From positions 1 through 64,000 of IMG/VR virus record IMGVR_UViG_3300033064_001806: a stretch of 64,000 nt of DNA. One strand, 5' to 3'. Positions 16,622-24,630 of the stretch are shown piece after piece. The DNA is from a virus. Under the pieces are notes generated by a model. The model was not told the DNA's origin. It did no database searches and was given only the letters and a program-made list of their open reading frames with translations. Positions within the stretch are counted from its first letter, which is position 1, and every line of letters starts with the position of its first letter. Both the position numbers and the translations under genes were made by a program.

Positions 16622-16849
16622 ATGAATGATAGAGTATATACAAACTCTAATTCGGCTCATGTAAAAGTAAAAAATACAGGTATGCCGGTTGATGTTATGA
16701 TTAAAATATTCAAACGTAAAGTAAAAGAAGCAGGTATTCTTGAAGAATATAAAAATCGTATGGAATATATTAAACCATCAAAGAAAAAAGCTGAAAAAAG
16801 AAACGCTGCTATTAGAAGACAGCGAAAATTAGACGTAGAAAATATCTAA
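16622..16849 (+). CDS. rpsU: Ribosomal protein bS21-like protein
   Basis: A 75-residue, basic protein. Residues 28-65 match bS21: 'IFKRKVKEAGILEEYKNR' then 'MEYIKPSKKKAEKRNAAIRR', against the bS21 pattern FKRxxxxxGIlxExxxRxxYxKPSxxRxRK. bS21 sits near the anti-Shine-Dalgarno end of 16S rRNA. Phage-encoded bS21 is known from other large phages. Here it lies inside the head cassette, with its own AAGGA ribosome-binding site, 20 bp before the ADP-ribosyltransferase gene. After IKPS it has a Lys/Arg-rich tail where Flavobacterium bS21, as I recall, has a Tyr that helps hide the anti-Shine-Dalgarno. Confidence 0.8.
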   Translation: MNDRVYTNSNSAHVKVKNTGMPVDVMIKIFKRKVKEAGILEEYKNRMEYIKPSKKKAEKRNAAIRRQRKLDVENI

Positions 16850-16868
16850 CATAGCAGGAGTATTTTTA

Positions 16869-17930
16869 ATGACCTCGCATTATATCGAAGAAATTATTCG
16901 TGAAGAAATACGGAAAATCATTGAAGATATGGAAAGAAATTCTTTTTTATCCGAGGAAGACGAGGAAGCGCCCGCAGCAGAGGAAACTCCAAAGGAAGAA
17001 CCAAAAGAGGAAACTCCAAAGGAAGAACCAAAAGAGGAAGAGAAAAAATCAGCGGATGATACTGCTTCGAGTGAAGAAGGTGGTGATGAAAAAAAAGAAG
17101 AAGAACCACCAGCAGAAGAAGAATCACCAACAGGTTTAAAATCAGTTGAATTGACAAATCCAGTTGAAGTTCAAAACTTAAAAAAGAAATCAACGAGTAT
17201 TGGTCCAGAAACTCAAGGTAAACTTCTATCATTTGAGTACGAAGAAATTTTAGATGTTTACGATCAGGCTGTTCAAAAAGCAGAAGATGAAGACTCAAAA
17301 AAGAAAATTGGTTTAATAACTAAAAAAATCCAAAACATTTCAATTCTAAAACATAGTATAATTAGTAAAAAACCATTGGACAGGGAAACAACAATGGCTT
17401 TAGATTATTACTACAAACACACTTCTGATATAAATGAATTAGTTCGCTCTGATATTCAATTAGCAACTAAAAAGCAAATTGAAAAGCAATTAAGACTTGG
17501 CAAACCAAAAGAAAAAGAAAGTAAAAGAACTCCAGTATTTACTGATGCCATACAAACGTTCACCGTTAGCAGTTTAGACTTTGCATTCAGAGAAGAAATG
17601 CAACGTTTAGATTTTAATTTAGTTGTATATCGTTCAATAGAAACACCAAATGTTTTACAGCATTTTTTGGATGCGGGTACATGGATTGATAAGGGCTATG
17701 TAACTACTTCCCTAAATCCACTTATAGTTGAAAGTTTGAATAAGAAACGATTACCACTTTTTGAAATGTTAATTCCAGCAGGTTCATCGGTACTCACATT
17801 ACCATGTAAAGTAAATGATTACTGCCATGAAACAGAAGTAACCTTACCGAGAAATTGTAAATTTACAATCCACGGATATAATGAAACACGAAACATATAC
17901 AAAGTATTAGTGGAGCAAAACAATGCCTGA
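16869..17930 (+). CDS. Alt-like ADP-ribosyltransferase, probably packaged in head
   Basis: A 353-residue protein. Residues 1-29 are helical and end in 'FLSE' (L-S-E/E), a possible prohead-protease site. Residues 30-90 are a Glu/Pro/Lys low-complexity linker. Residues 220-350 form an R-S-E type ADP-ribosyltransferase: Arg255 in 'VVYRSIETP', 'GYVTTSLNP' (276-284) as the STS motif, 'FEMLIPAGSSVL', and the catalytic E-x-E as 'HETEVTLPR' (Glu321/Glu323). T4 Alt is such an enzyme; it is packaged, cut by gp21 and modifies host RNA polymerase. The same role is inferred here from position and the cleavage motif; the target is unknown. AGGAG precedes the ATG. Confidence 0.8.
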   Translation: MTSHYIEEIIREEIRKIIEDMERNSFLSEEDEEAPAAEETPKEEPKEETPKEEPKEEEKKSADDTASSEEGGDEKKEEEPPAEEESPTGLKSVELTNPVEVQNLKKKSTSIGPETQGKLLSFEYEEILDVYDQAVQKAEDEDSKKKIGLITKKIQNISILKHSIISKKPLDRETTMALDYYYKHTSDINELVRSDIQLATKKQIEKQLRLGKPKEKESKRTPVFTDAIQTFTVSSLDFAFREEMQRLDFNLVVYRSIETPNVLQHFLDAGTWIDKGYVTTSLNPLIVESLNKKRLPLFEMLIPAGSSVLTLPCKVNDYCHETEVTLPRNCKFTIHGYNETRNIYKVLVEQNNA

Positions 17931-18051
17931 TGATAAAAAAGAAAAGAAAATTGATACAAAAGATAGAGATAGGAGATTTCTTTATACTGAAATCGATTTA
18001 AGTTCTATTTTTGGTATTCCTGCCGAAGAAAAAAAATCACAAAAACAATAA
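17923..18051 (+). CDS. Small charged protein (42 aa) downstream of ADP-ribosyltransferase
   Basis: ATG at 17923 overlaps the end of the previous gene by 8 bp and GGAG lies just upstream (17912-17915). The 42 residues start with a charged 'MPDDKKEKKIDTKDRDRR' segment, continue 'FLYTEIDLSSIFGIP' and end Lys/Gln-rich. The codon content looks like its neighbours. Possibly a small prohead-core protein similar in position to T4 gp67/gp68. Not recognised. Confidence 0.45.
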   Translation: MPDDKKEKKIDTKDRDRRFLYTEIDLSSIFGIPAEEKKSQKQ

Positions 18052-18089
18052 AAAATTAACAATACACCATACTTATTTATGACATAATA

Positions 18090-18126
18090 CCCTATGAAGA
18101 ACCAATATTATCTTCAACTTATAGGG
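18090..18126 (+). other. Imperfect hairpin in leader of scaffold gene
   Basis: CCCTATGAAG at 18090-18099 can pair with CTTATAGGG at 18118-18126 (9 bp with one bulge). No U-tract follows. It lies in the 137-bp gap before the scaffold gene, which has no exact ATATTTAT element; the nearest match is TTATTTAT at 18073-18080. It may be a leader or processing structure. Confidence 0.3.
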
Positions 18127-18188
18127 GCATATACTATTTTTATATTAATTAGACGTTAACAATAACGCTAGAATAGTTGGAGATTATA

Positions 18189-19220
18189 ATGAATGATTTA
18201 CTGAAAGAAGCAATTGCAGATGCTAAAGCAGTTAAAGAAGTAGCACTCGCAAACGCAAAACTCGCTTTGGAAGAAGCGTTCACACCTCGTTTACAGTCTA
18301 TGCTTTCTAAGAAACTTTCTGAAGAAGCAGAAGCCGAAGAAACAGAAGAACCTGTTGAAGAATACGGTTTCTACAATGAAGCAGAAGAAGAAGAGAAAGA
18401 ACCAGCAATGGAAGAGGGCGATGAAGAAACTGAAGAACCAGCAATGGAAGAAGCAGAAGATGAAGAAGAACCAGCAATGGAAGAAGGTGAAGATGAAGAA
18501 GAACCAATGGACGAAGATTTGATGGAAATAATCCGTCAACTTGAAGAAGATTTAGTATCGTCTGACATTGGTGGTGGTGACAATAAAAAACCAGCTCCAA
18601 AAGCATCATCTACATCTACTCAAATGAAAGGAGAAAAATTGGTTCAATTAGTTGAAGAAGAAGGTGAAGAAGATGACGAAGAAGTAGCAGAAATCCAAGA
18701 GATTTTACGTGCTCTTCGTGAAGAAGAAGAAACAGAAGAACCAATGGAAGAAGCAGAAGAAGAAGAAGTTGACATCAAAGAAGTTTTACGTGCTCTTCGT
18801 GAAGAAGATGAAGAAGAAGCTCCTGTTGAGGAAGGCGAAGAAGAATCAGAAGAAGAACCAGTTGCAGAATCAAGACTTCGTGAAGCATATGCTGTTATTA
18901 AGTTCTTACGTTCAAAAATCAACGAAGTTAATCTTTTGAATTCAAAGTTATTGTTCTCTAACAAATTGTTTAGAAGTAACTCTTTAACCGAAGCTCAAAA
19001 AATGACTGTTATTGAAAACTTTGATCGTGCAACAACTCTCCGTGAAGTCAAACTTGTGTATACAACTTTGGGTGAAGCATTGAAAGGTGCAACTAAAACT
19101 CGTCGAATTAAAGAATCGTTTGCATCTAAACCAACTGCAAGCACACGTCCTTCAAGTAATATTTTGAATGAAGGCGATGTTATGGCAAGCCGTTTACGCA
19201 AATTAGCAGGTTTAAAATAA
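18189..19220 (+). CDS. gp22: Prohead scaffold protein (T4 gp22-like)
   Basis: A 343-residue scaffold around which the capsid shell assembles, degraded later by the gp21-like protease. It is extremely acidic, with Glu-rich runs over residues 40-240 and duplicated 'EILRALREEEE' / 'EVLRALREEDE' units. Helical ends carry several protease sites: 'LLKEAI' (4-9), 'KLSEEA', 'SLTEAQ', 'ILNEGD'. It sits immediately before the capsid gene as in T4. ATG 18189 with GGAGAT just upstream is preferred to the TTG at 18177. Confidence 0.88.
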   Translation: MNDLLKEAIADAKAVKEVALANAKLALEEAFTPRLQSMLSKKLSEEAEAEETEEPVEEYGFYNEAEEEEKEPAMEEGDEETEEPAMEEAEDEEEPAMEEGEDEEEPMDEDLMEIIRQLEEDLVSSDIGGGDNKKPAPKASSTSTQMKGEKLVQLVEEEGEEDDEEVAEIQEILRALREEEETEEPMEEAEEEEVDIKEVLRALREEDEEEAPVEEGEEESEEEPVAESRLREAYAVIKFLRSKINEVNLLNSKLLFSNKLFRSNSLTEAQKMTVIENFDRATTLREVKLVYTTLGEALKGATKTRRIKESFASKPTASTRPSSNILNEGDVMASRLRKLAGLK

Positions 19221-19241
19221 TTTTATTATAGGAAGAAAAAA

Positions 19242-20879
19242 ATGAATGTACAATCTTTATTAAATGCTTCTGGAAGTCCCCACAAGCAACTTATCAAAGA
19301 AAACCGTCAAATAGTTAACAAATGGTCAAAGACAGGTTTACTTGATAACTTAAACAACGACTATGAAAAGAACTCTATTGCAGTTCTTTTAGAAAACCAA
19401 GCAAAACAACTTATAGATGAATCAAACCGTACAGGTACAGCAGCTGGCTCAGAAGAATGGGCAGGTGTTGCACTTCCATTGGTTCGCAGAATTTTCTCTG
19501 AAATTGCTGCGAAAGATTTTGTGTCTGTTCAACCAATGAACTTACCTTCTGGTCTTGTATTCTTCTTAGATTTCAAATATGGTACAGCACAACCTGGATT
19601 CACAGCCGCTCAAGGTAAAGATACACAGACTGACTCTGTATTTGGTGTAACAGGTGCAGAAGCAAAAGACGCTGATGCTTCAGGTGGTCTTTATGGTGCA
19701 GGTCGTTTTGGTTATTCAATCAATGAAGCAAATATCAGTTTAGCAAAAGCAGCTACATTATCTGCAACAGAATTCGTAACTGGTTCTGTAACACACGCAA
19801 CACCATCATTATTCCAACACGATACAGAATTCAAAGACGCTTACTCTGGATCTCTTGTAGCTGGCGGTATTATGACAATTACAATTAATTCAAGTTCTCT
19901 TGTAAATGAAGATTTTGACGCAGTTCGTGCTTTCAAAATTAGTGGTTCAACTATCTTCAGCTATTTTCCACAATACACATTCACATCAAACAATAATTCA
20001 ACAATTACATTCGTTGTTTCTGCATCAGCAGCTCCTGCAACAATCGGTATTGCATACGAAAAGCAACCTACAGCAACAACTCGTGGTGACTTTGAAGATG
20101 GTTTAGCAGGTTCAAGTCTTGATATTCCAGAAATCAACTTAGAATTACGTTCAGAATCCATTGTTGCTAAAACACGTAAGTTGAAAGCAGTATGGACACC
20201 TGAATTCGCACAAGATTTGAATGCATATCACTCAATCGATGCAGAAGCTGAATTAACTTCTATGTTGTCTGAGTATATCTCTCAAGAAATTGACTTAGAA
20301 ATTCTTGATATGTTGATTAAGAATGCACAAACAACAGAAAGATGGTCAGCACGTATCGGTCGGGCTTATAACTCTGCTACAAGTGCATTTGCAGATTATT
20401 CAACAGCACAAGGTGCAGCATCTGCATATAACCAACAAACTTGGTTCCAAACATTAGGTACAAAGATTCAAAAAGTATCCAACATCATTCATCAGAAAAC
20501 ATTACGTGGTGGTGCAAACTTCTTAGTATGTTCTCCACAAGTTGCTACAATTCTTGAATCTATGCCTGGCTATGCAGTTGATGGCGAAGGTATGAAATTC
20601 GCAATGGGTGTTCAAAAAGTTGGTCAATTAAATGGCCGTATCACAGTTTACAAGAACCCATATATGTTAGAAAACCAAATGTTAGTTGGTTTCCGTGGAA
20701 CACAATTCCTCGAAACTGGCGCGGTTTATGCACCATATATTCCACTTGTAATGACACCATTGGTTTACGATCCAACTAACTTCACACCAAGAAAAGGTGT
20801 GTTGACACGCTATGCGAAGAAAATTGTTCGTCCTGAATTCTACGGTTTGATTCAAATCGAGTCTTTAGGTGACATCTAG
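19242..20879 (+). CDS. gp23: Major capsid protein (T4 gp23-like)
   Basis: A 545-residue HK97-fold shell protein. Recognisable blocks are 'LPLVRRIFSEIAAKDFVSVQPM' (shortened; residues 79-99), 'FFLDFKYGT' near 107, 'TRKLKAVWTPEFAQDL' near 310, and the conserved C-terminus with 'YAPYIPLVMTPLVYDP' and 'RYAKKIVRPEFYGLIQI'. The likely maturation cut is after Glu60 ('LIDE/SNRTG'), close to position 65 in T4. AGGAAG precedes the ATG, and a strong GAAA-loop terminator follows, which closes the head operon. Confidence 0.97.
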   Translation: MNVQSLLNASGSPHKQLIKENRQIVNKWSKTGLLDNLNNDYEKNSIAVLLENQAKQLIDESNRTGTAAGSEEWAGVALPLVRRIFSEIAAKDFVSVQPMNLPSGLVFFLDFKYGTAQPGFTAAQGKDTQTDSVFGVTGAEAKDADASGGLYGAGRFGYSINEANISLAKAATLSATEFVTGSVTHATPSLFQHDTEFKDAYSGSLVAGGIMTITINSSSLVNEDFDAVRAFKISGSTIFSYFPQYTFTSNNNSTITFVVSASAAPATIGIAYEKQPTATTRGDFEDGLAGSSLDIPEINLELRSESIVAKTRKLKAVWTPEFAQDLNAYHSIDAEAELTSMLSEYISQEIDLEILDMLIKNAQTTERWSARIGRAYNSATSAFADYSTAQGAASAYNQQTWFQTLGTKIQKVSNIIHQKTLRGGANFLVCSPQVATILESMPGYAVDGEGMKFAMGVQKVGQLNGRITVYKNPYMLENQMLVGFRGTQFLETGAVYAPYIPLVMTPLVYDPTNFTPRKGVLTRYAKKIVRPEFYGLIQIESLGDI

Positions 20880-20903
20880 TATTAGATAGTTAGTTGAAAA
20901 ATT

Positions 20904-20930
20904 AAAGGAGTGAGAAATCACTCCTTTTTT
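20904..20930 (+). terminator. Rho-independent terminator after major capsid gene
   Basis: AAAGGAGTGA (20904-20913), GAAA tetraloop, TCACTCCTTT (20918-20927), then more T: a perfect 10-bp stem with a GNRA-type loop. Confidence 0.92.
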
Positions 20931-20940
20931 ATTTTATGTT

Positions 20941-20948
20941 ATATTTAT
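20941..20948 (+). promoter_or_regulatory. Candidate phage late promoter element (ATATTTAT)
   Basis: Directly after the capsid terminator. A second weak hairpin (GAGTGT 20953-20958 / ACACTC 20970-20975, then T6) follows about 5 nt later, so transcripts from here would start within or just before it. The start codons at 21004 and 21016 are 55 and 67 nt away. Confidence 0.4.
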
Positions 20949-21015
20949 TTACGAGTGTTCAAACAGATTACACTCTTTTTTATATTTAGTATTTTTAAAA
21001 ATAATGGGAAATAGT

Positions 21016-22008
21016 ATGAAAACGATTAATGGGAGAAAAAAACTGTTTGAAGATGATGAAATTTTTGGTACAACAGACACACTCGGTTTAAGTAAAGTAC
21101 CAGTAGATGCAGCTAAAGCGGCTTATAAAGGTGGAAAAAATGATGGTGATATGGAAGATGATAAGATACCATCGAAGAAAGTTTCCGTTGCTGCTGGAAA
21201 ATTAAAACCATCTCAAAAAGAAGTAGTTCCACAGAAAGCAGTTGAATTTGCATTTTCTGCAATCATGAAAATTAATCCTATGCCAAGTGGTCCAGGTGGA
21301 GATTTACAAGCAATTATTTCAAATGATAATTATATCATGGATGGACACCACCGTTGGGCTGCAACTTTCTTAGTTGATCCATCTGCTACTCTTGATGCAA
21401 CACAGATTGACCTTCCAGGTGGAGCGCTGGTTACAGCATTGAATGTTGTAACTAAGGGATTGGGTAGAGGGGGAAATACAGGTAAAGGTGATATATCTAA
21501 ATTTGGTGGTAAACCAATCGAAGACGCTATTGATGCAGTTTTAGCTAATGGATATTGGGCAGAGAAAGATCCAGAAAAATGTAAAGCAGCGTTTGAAGAA
21601 TGGGGTGGTGGTTCTGTGGAAGAAGGAAAGAAAAAAATGGTTGCTAATGCAGCTAAAATGCCAAAAGCAATTCCTGGTTGGGCTCCAAATCGTGTTGATA
21701 TGCCAGTTATCAATGCACCCGAAGTTGGTAAGATTGCAACAGCTATCGCAGCAGGTGTTATTGATCTCAAAACTCCTTATGGTGATGACGTTAAATCAAA
21801 GATGGAATCTTATTATAAAATGAGAAGAGGACAAAAACCATTATCAGAAAACATAATGAAAAAACTCCGCCAATATAATACGGTAAATCAAAAGAGACTT
21901 CAAGAATCATATTTGAAAAAAGTTAGAAAACAAAAATTACAAGAAAAACTTATTAGTGCATTGCGCCCATTGGTTAAAGAAGCAATTAGAACAATGATAA
22001 ATAAATAA
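21016..22008 (+). CDS. ParB/sulfiredoxin-fold-like protein, copy 1
   Basis: A 330-residue protein. 'YIMDGHHRWAAT' at about 106-117 is the ParB/Srx-fold nuclease-like signature (GHHR). Before it, 'AVEFAFSAIMKINP' and 'LQAIISNDN' fit the preceding strands of that fold. Residues 9-11 give L-F-E near the N-terminus ('MKTINGRKKLFED'), and the start resembles the T4 capsid-targeting sequence MKTYQEFIAE. The C-terminus is basic and helical. ATG 21016 has GGGA upstream; ATG 21004 is an alternative. It shares the core motif with the gene at 51884. Activity (DNase, ATPase/CTPase or none) is unknown. Confidence 0.65.
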   Translation: MKTINGRKKLFEDDEIFGTTDTLGLSKVPVDAAKAAYKGGKNDGDMEDDKIPSKKVSVAAGKLKPSQKEVVPQKAVEFAFSAIMKINPMPSGPGGDLQAIISNDNYIMDGHHRWAATFLVDPSATLDATQIDLPGGALVTALNVVTKGLGRGGNTGKGDISKFGGKPIEDAIDAVLANGYWAEKDPEKCKAAFEEWGGGSVEEGKKKMVANAAKMPKAIPGWAPNRVDMPVINAPEVGKIATAIAAGVIDLKTPYGDDVKSKMESYYKMRRGQKPLSENIMKKLRQYNTVNQKRLQESYLKKVRKQKLQEKLISALRPLVKEAIRTMINK

Positions 22009-22032
22009 GTTAAAAATAATAATAGACGATAT

Positions 22033-22065
22033 AACCCAGTATGATAATATTGGGTTTTTATTTTT
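22033..22065 (+). terminator. Rho-independent terminator
   Basis: AACCCAGTAT (22033-22042), loop GATA, ATATTGGGTT (22047-22056; one G-T pair), followed by a T-rich tract. Confidence 0.85.
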
Positions 22066-22070
22066 ATTAT

Positions 22071-22078
22071 ATATTTAT
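22071..22078 (+). promoter_or_regulatory. Candidate phage late promoter element (ATATTTAT)
   Basis: 31 nt before the ATG at 22110 and just downstream of a terminator, so it would start a new transcript. Confidence 0.55.
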
Positions 22079-22109
22079 TTAAAAATGATGTATACATACA
22101 GGAACAAAT

Positions 22110-23402
22110 ATGACTAACAAAAATCAAACTTCATTGAAATCAATAGTGAATGGACTTTTATCTGAAAAAAAGATGGTTCGTACATTAAATAAAACTACAA
22201 AAAAAGCTATTTCTTTAGATGAGACTACAATTGGCTCAATATTGAACTCAGATGTTTTTTCTGTTAGAGAATCCAAAGCATTAAAAATGTTATTTCGTAA
22301 AACAAGAACAAAGTCATTGAGTGAAGTAACCATTAAAAGATTGGATAAACAAGTAAAAATTATATCCGAATTAAGAGATGGACATATTAAATTATCCGAG
22401 GGATTTTTCGGTGATATGTGGGATGGCTTGAAAAGTCTTGGAGATAAAGCTAAAGAAGCAGTTGTAGGTGGTTGGAGTAAAATGAAAGCAATTTGGAGTG
22501 AATTCAAAGAATTAGTTCAAGAAGTTATTAATTCTGCAAAAAATGGATTATTGAAATTGTGTAACATTGGTGCTAATGTTGGAAATGCTGGTCAAGAAAT
22601 GGTTGATGGGATGAAAAATAAAAAAATTATTGCTGATCCAGACTTTATTAAAGAGATTAAACAATTAAAGGAAACTGGTGGATGGTGGAAATCATCATGG
22701 TTTCAGAAATGGATAGTAAATCCAACTTGGGAAAAAGATGTATTGGCTGGAAATGGTACTGTTGATCAAGAACCTAAAGTTGACCCTAAAGCAGCAGAAC
22801 AAGGATTACAGGCAATACCTCAATTAGAAAGTTTTATAAACAAAAGAAATTCATTGTTATCGGACTATCACGTTTTATCTGAATTATTAAAAAGAAATCG
22901 TAGAAAAAATAATATATCAGAAGGTCATGCAGTAGAACATCTTGAGGATGCAATAAAAAATCCTGCATTGAAAAAAGTTATACATTATGCAATAGAGTTG
23001 ATACAATGGGTATTTATTCCGTTTGCTAAATTAGGACAAGTTGTTGCTAAATGGGCAGGTCCAAAGGCACTCGCAGCGTTCTCAGGTGCTACTAAAGCAT
23101 TAGGTGGTCCAGGAACTTATGGATTTGAATTACTCGGTACACTTTTTGGTGAAATTCTTGAAGTTATTGTAAAGAAATTTACCGGTAACATGACAGTTGA
23201 ATTTGTTGCAAAAACATTGTTTCCAGGCGTTGGGCTTGCAGTTGATGTTGTTAAAGTAGTACACACTGCTCTCCTTTGCTGGACTATTGCGAATATATTG
23301 ATAAACTTGGTTGATGTTGCTGATAAACAAAAGGCAGAGTCATATACACCAAAGGGTGAATTTAAAATGCAGAACGGTAATTTATTATTTATTACAGAAT
23401 AA
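22110..23402 (+). CDS. Putative internal/pilot protein with amphipathic and hydrophobic segments
   Basis: A 430-residue protein of unknown family. The N-terminal 97 residues are charged and helical and end in 'IKLSE/GFFGDMW' (L-S-E/G at 95-98), a strong prohead-protease site. The exposed product would start with the amphipathic 'FFGDMWDGLKSLGDKAKEA'. A second site, 'NISE/GHAVE', lies near residue 270. After it come hydrophobic stretches ('IHYAIELIQWVFIPFAKLG', 'LLCWTIANILINLV'). The layout suggests a packaged protein that interacts with membranes during DNA entry. That is inference. AGGA precedes the ATG. Confidence 0.55.
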   Translation: MTNKNQTSLKSIVNGLLSEKKMVRTLNKTTKKAISLDETTIGSILNSDVFSVRESKALKMLFRKTRTKSLSEVTIKRLDKQVKIISELRDGHIKLSEGFFGDMWDGLKSLGDKAKEAVVGGWSKMKAIWSEFKELVQEVINSAKNGLLKLCNIGANVGNAGQEMVDGMKNKKIIADPDFIKEIKQLKETGGWWKSSWFQKWIVNPTWEKDVLAGNGTVDQEPKVDPKAAEQGLQAIPQLESFINKRNSLLSDYHVLSELLKRNRRKNNISEGHAVEHLEDAIKNPALKKVIHYAIELIQWVFIPFAKLGQVVAKWAGPKALAAFSGATKALGGPGTYGFELLGTLFGEILEVIVKKFTGNMTVEFVAKTLFPGVGLAVDVVKVVHTALLCWTIANILINLVDVADKQKAESYTPKGEFKMQNGNLLFITE

Positions 23403-23414
23403 TTGCAATCAAAA

Positions 23415-23951
23415 ATGAATAAAAATACCATAAAATTAAAGAAACTCCTCGATGAAATAAAAGTCGAGGAGTCTTCTAATTTAGTTAAGGAATTTTCGTT
23501 TGACCCATTAACAGTTACCGCAGTTGCACTTTCTGCTCCTGATGTTGCTAGAGTTACTGCTGACGGTATAGATTTTATTTCAAAAGAAATTGGTATGGGT
23601 GATAAAACTAAAGCAGCAGAATTACTGAGGACTGGTGCAGATAAATTGCATCAATTTTATATAAATGATATTATGAAAATGTTGAACGTCGGTGTACCTG
23701 GCTTTGATAAAATTCCGATGGATAAAAAACAAAAAATAGCTAATTCCGTATTTGCCGTTATTATAACTTCAATTGGATTTCATATAGCAATGGATGCTCC
23801 AGGTTTATTTGCTGCATTCATGCGATTAAAGCATATTTGGTGGTATAGTGATATTCGAGAAAAAATAAAAAATATTTTATATTCTATTAAGTTTGGAAAC
23901 CTCGGTGCTTTCTTTAAAAAAGAACTTGACACCATACTTGCAAACGAGTAA
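23415..23951 (+). CDS. Putative membrane-associated protein following 22110
   Basis: A 178-residue protein. ATG 23415 is chosen over TTG 23403. The N-terminus 'NTIKLKKLLDEIKVEE' is a short basic-acidic helix containing L-D-E. Residues 110-135 are hydrophobic ('SVFAVIITSIGFHIAMDAPGL'), and the C-terminus is aromatic and basic ('MRLKHIWWYSDIREKIKNIL'). It is 12 bp after the gene at 22110 and shares its style (hydrophobic plus amphipathic), so the two may act together. Not recognised. Confidence 0.5.
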   Translation: MNKNTIKLKKLLDEIKVEESSNLVKEFSFDPLTVTAVALSAPDVARVTADGIDFISKEIGMGDKTKAAELLRTGADKLHQFYINDIMKMLNVGVPGFDKIPMDKKQKIANSVFAVIITSIGFHIAMDAPGLFAAFMRLKHIWWYSDIREKIKNILYSIKFGNLGAFFKKELDTILANE

Positions 23952-23971
23952 TTAATAAAATTAAATTTTAC

Positions 23972-23999
23972 AAAGGTAACTAATTCGTTACCTTTTTTT
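23972..23999 (+). terminator. Rho-independent terminator
   Basis: AAAGGTAAC (23972-23980), 6-nt loop, GTTACCTTT (23987-23995), then T-run. Perfect 9-bp stem. Confidence 0.88.
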
Positions 24000-24022
24000 A
24001 TGCTTAATTCTATTTATTACAA

Positions 24023-24622
24023 ATGGAAACTAACACTCAATATATAGATATTTTAAAACTTATACTTCCAAGTGCAGCAACTCTCCTTGGTGTAGTACTG
24101 TCTTGGTACTTAAAATACAAATACGGTGAATATAAACAAAAGAAAATTGACCGCGAACTCTCACATTCCAAATTAATTCAAACAATATTAGACCAGTTAT
24201 TGGTTGAGTATAAATGTCAACGGGCATTTATATTTCAACGGCACAACGGTGGACGCTATCAAACTGGTAAATCTATGACTAAATTATCTACATCGTTTGA
24301 AGCGTTGGAAGAAGGTGTTAGTACTGAAGTTAGTAGATACCAAAACTTACCAATATCATTATATACAAATTTTGTGGAGGACGTACTTGGACATAAAGCT
24401 GTTTATGCATCCGTAGAAGATATTTCAGATTTAATAACAAAGGCCTTTTTTACACAGAGAGGTTCAAAATCCGCAGTTGTATATCCAATCAGAAAAAATA
24501 ATGAACTTATTGCTTTAGTTGGATTTGAATGGACACATAAGTCAGAGAAAATAGATAACCTTTTATTGAAAATAGAAGAAGACTTAAATACAACTAGCGA
24601 AACTCTCTCCAAATTATTATAG
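24023..24622 (+). CDS. Membrane-anchored GAF-like domain protein
   Basis: A 199-residue protein. A transmembrane helix at residues 12-30 ('LILPSAATLLGVVLSWYL') is followed by a short Lys-rich linker and, from about 45 to 175, a domain resembling a GAF fold: 'CQRAFIFQRHNGGRY' and 'KSAVVYPIRKNNELIALVGFEW'. GAF domains bind small ligands or mediate dimerisation. No output domain is attached. The ATG follows CTATTTAT closely with little leader. Its role in the phage is unknown. Confidence 0.55.
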   Translation: METNTQYIDILKLILPSAATLLGVVLSWYLKYKYGEYKQKKIDRELSHSKLIQTILDQLLVEYKCQRAFIFQRHNGGRYQTGKSMTKLSTSFEALEEGVSTEVSRYQNLPISLYTNFVEDVLGHKAVYASVEDISDLITKAFFTQRGSKSAVVYPIRKNNELIALVGFEWTHKSEKIDNLLLKIEEDLNTTSETLSKLL

Positions 24623-24630
24623 GAGTTGAC

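Noticed and set aside
18052-18188. Possible tRNA or small RNA before the scaffold gene
   Set aside because: Only one bulged hairpin is present; no cloverleaf, anticodon arm or CCA end could be drawn.
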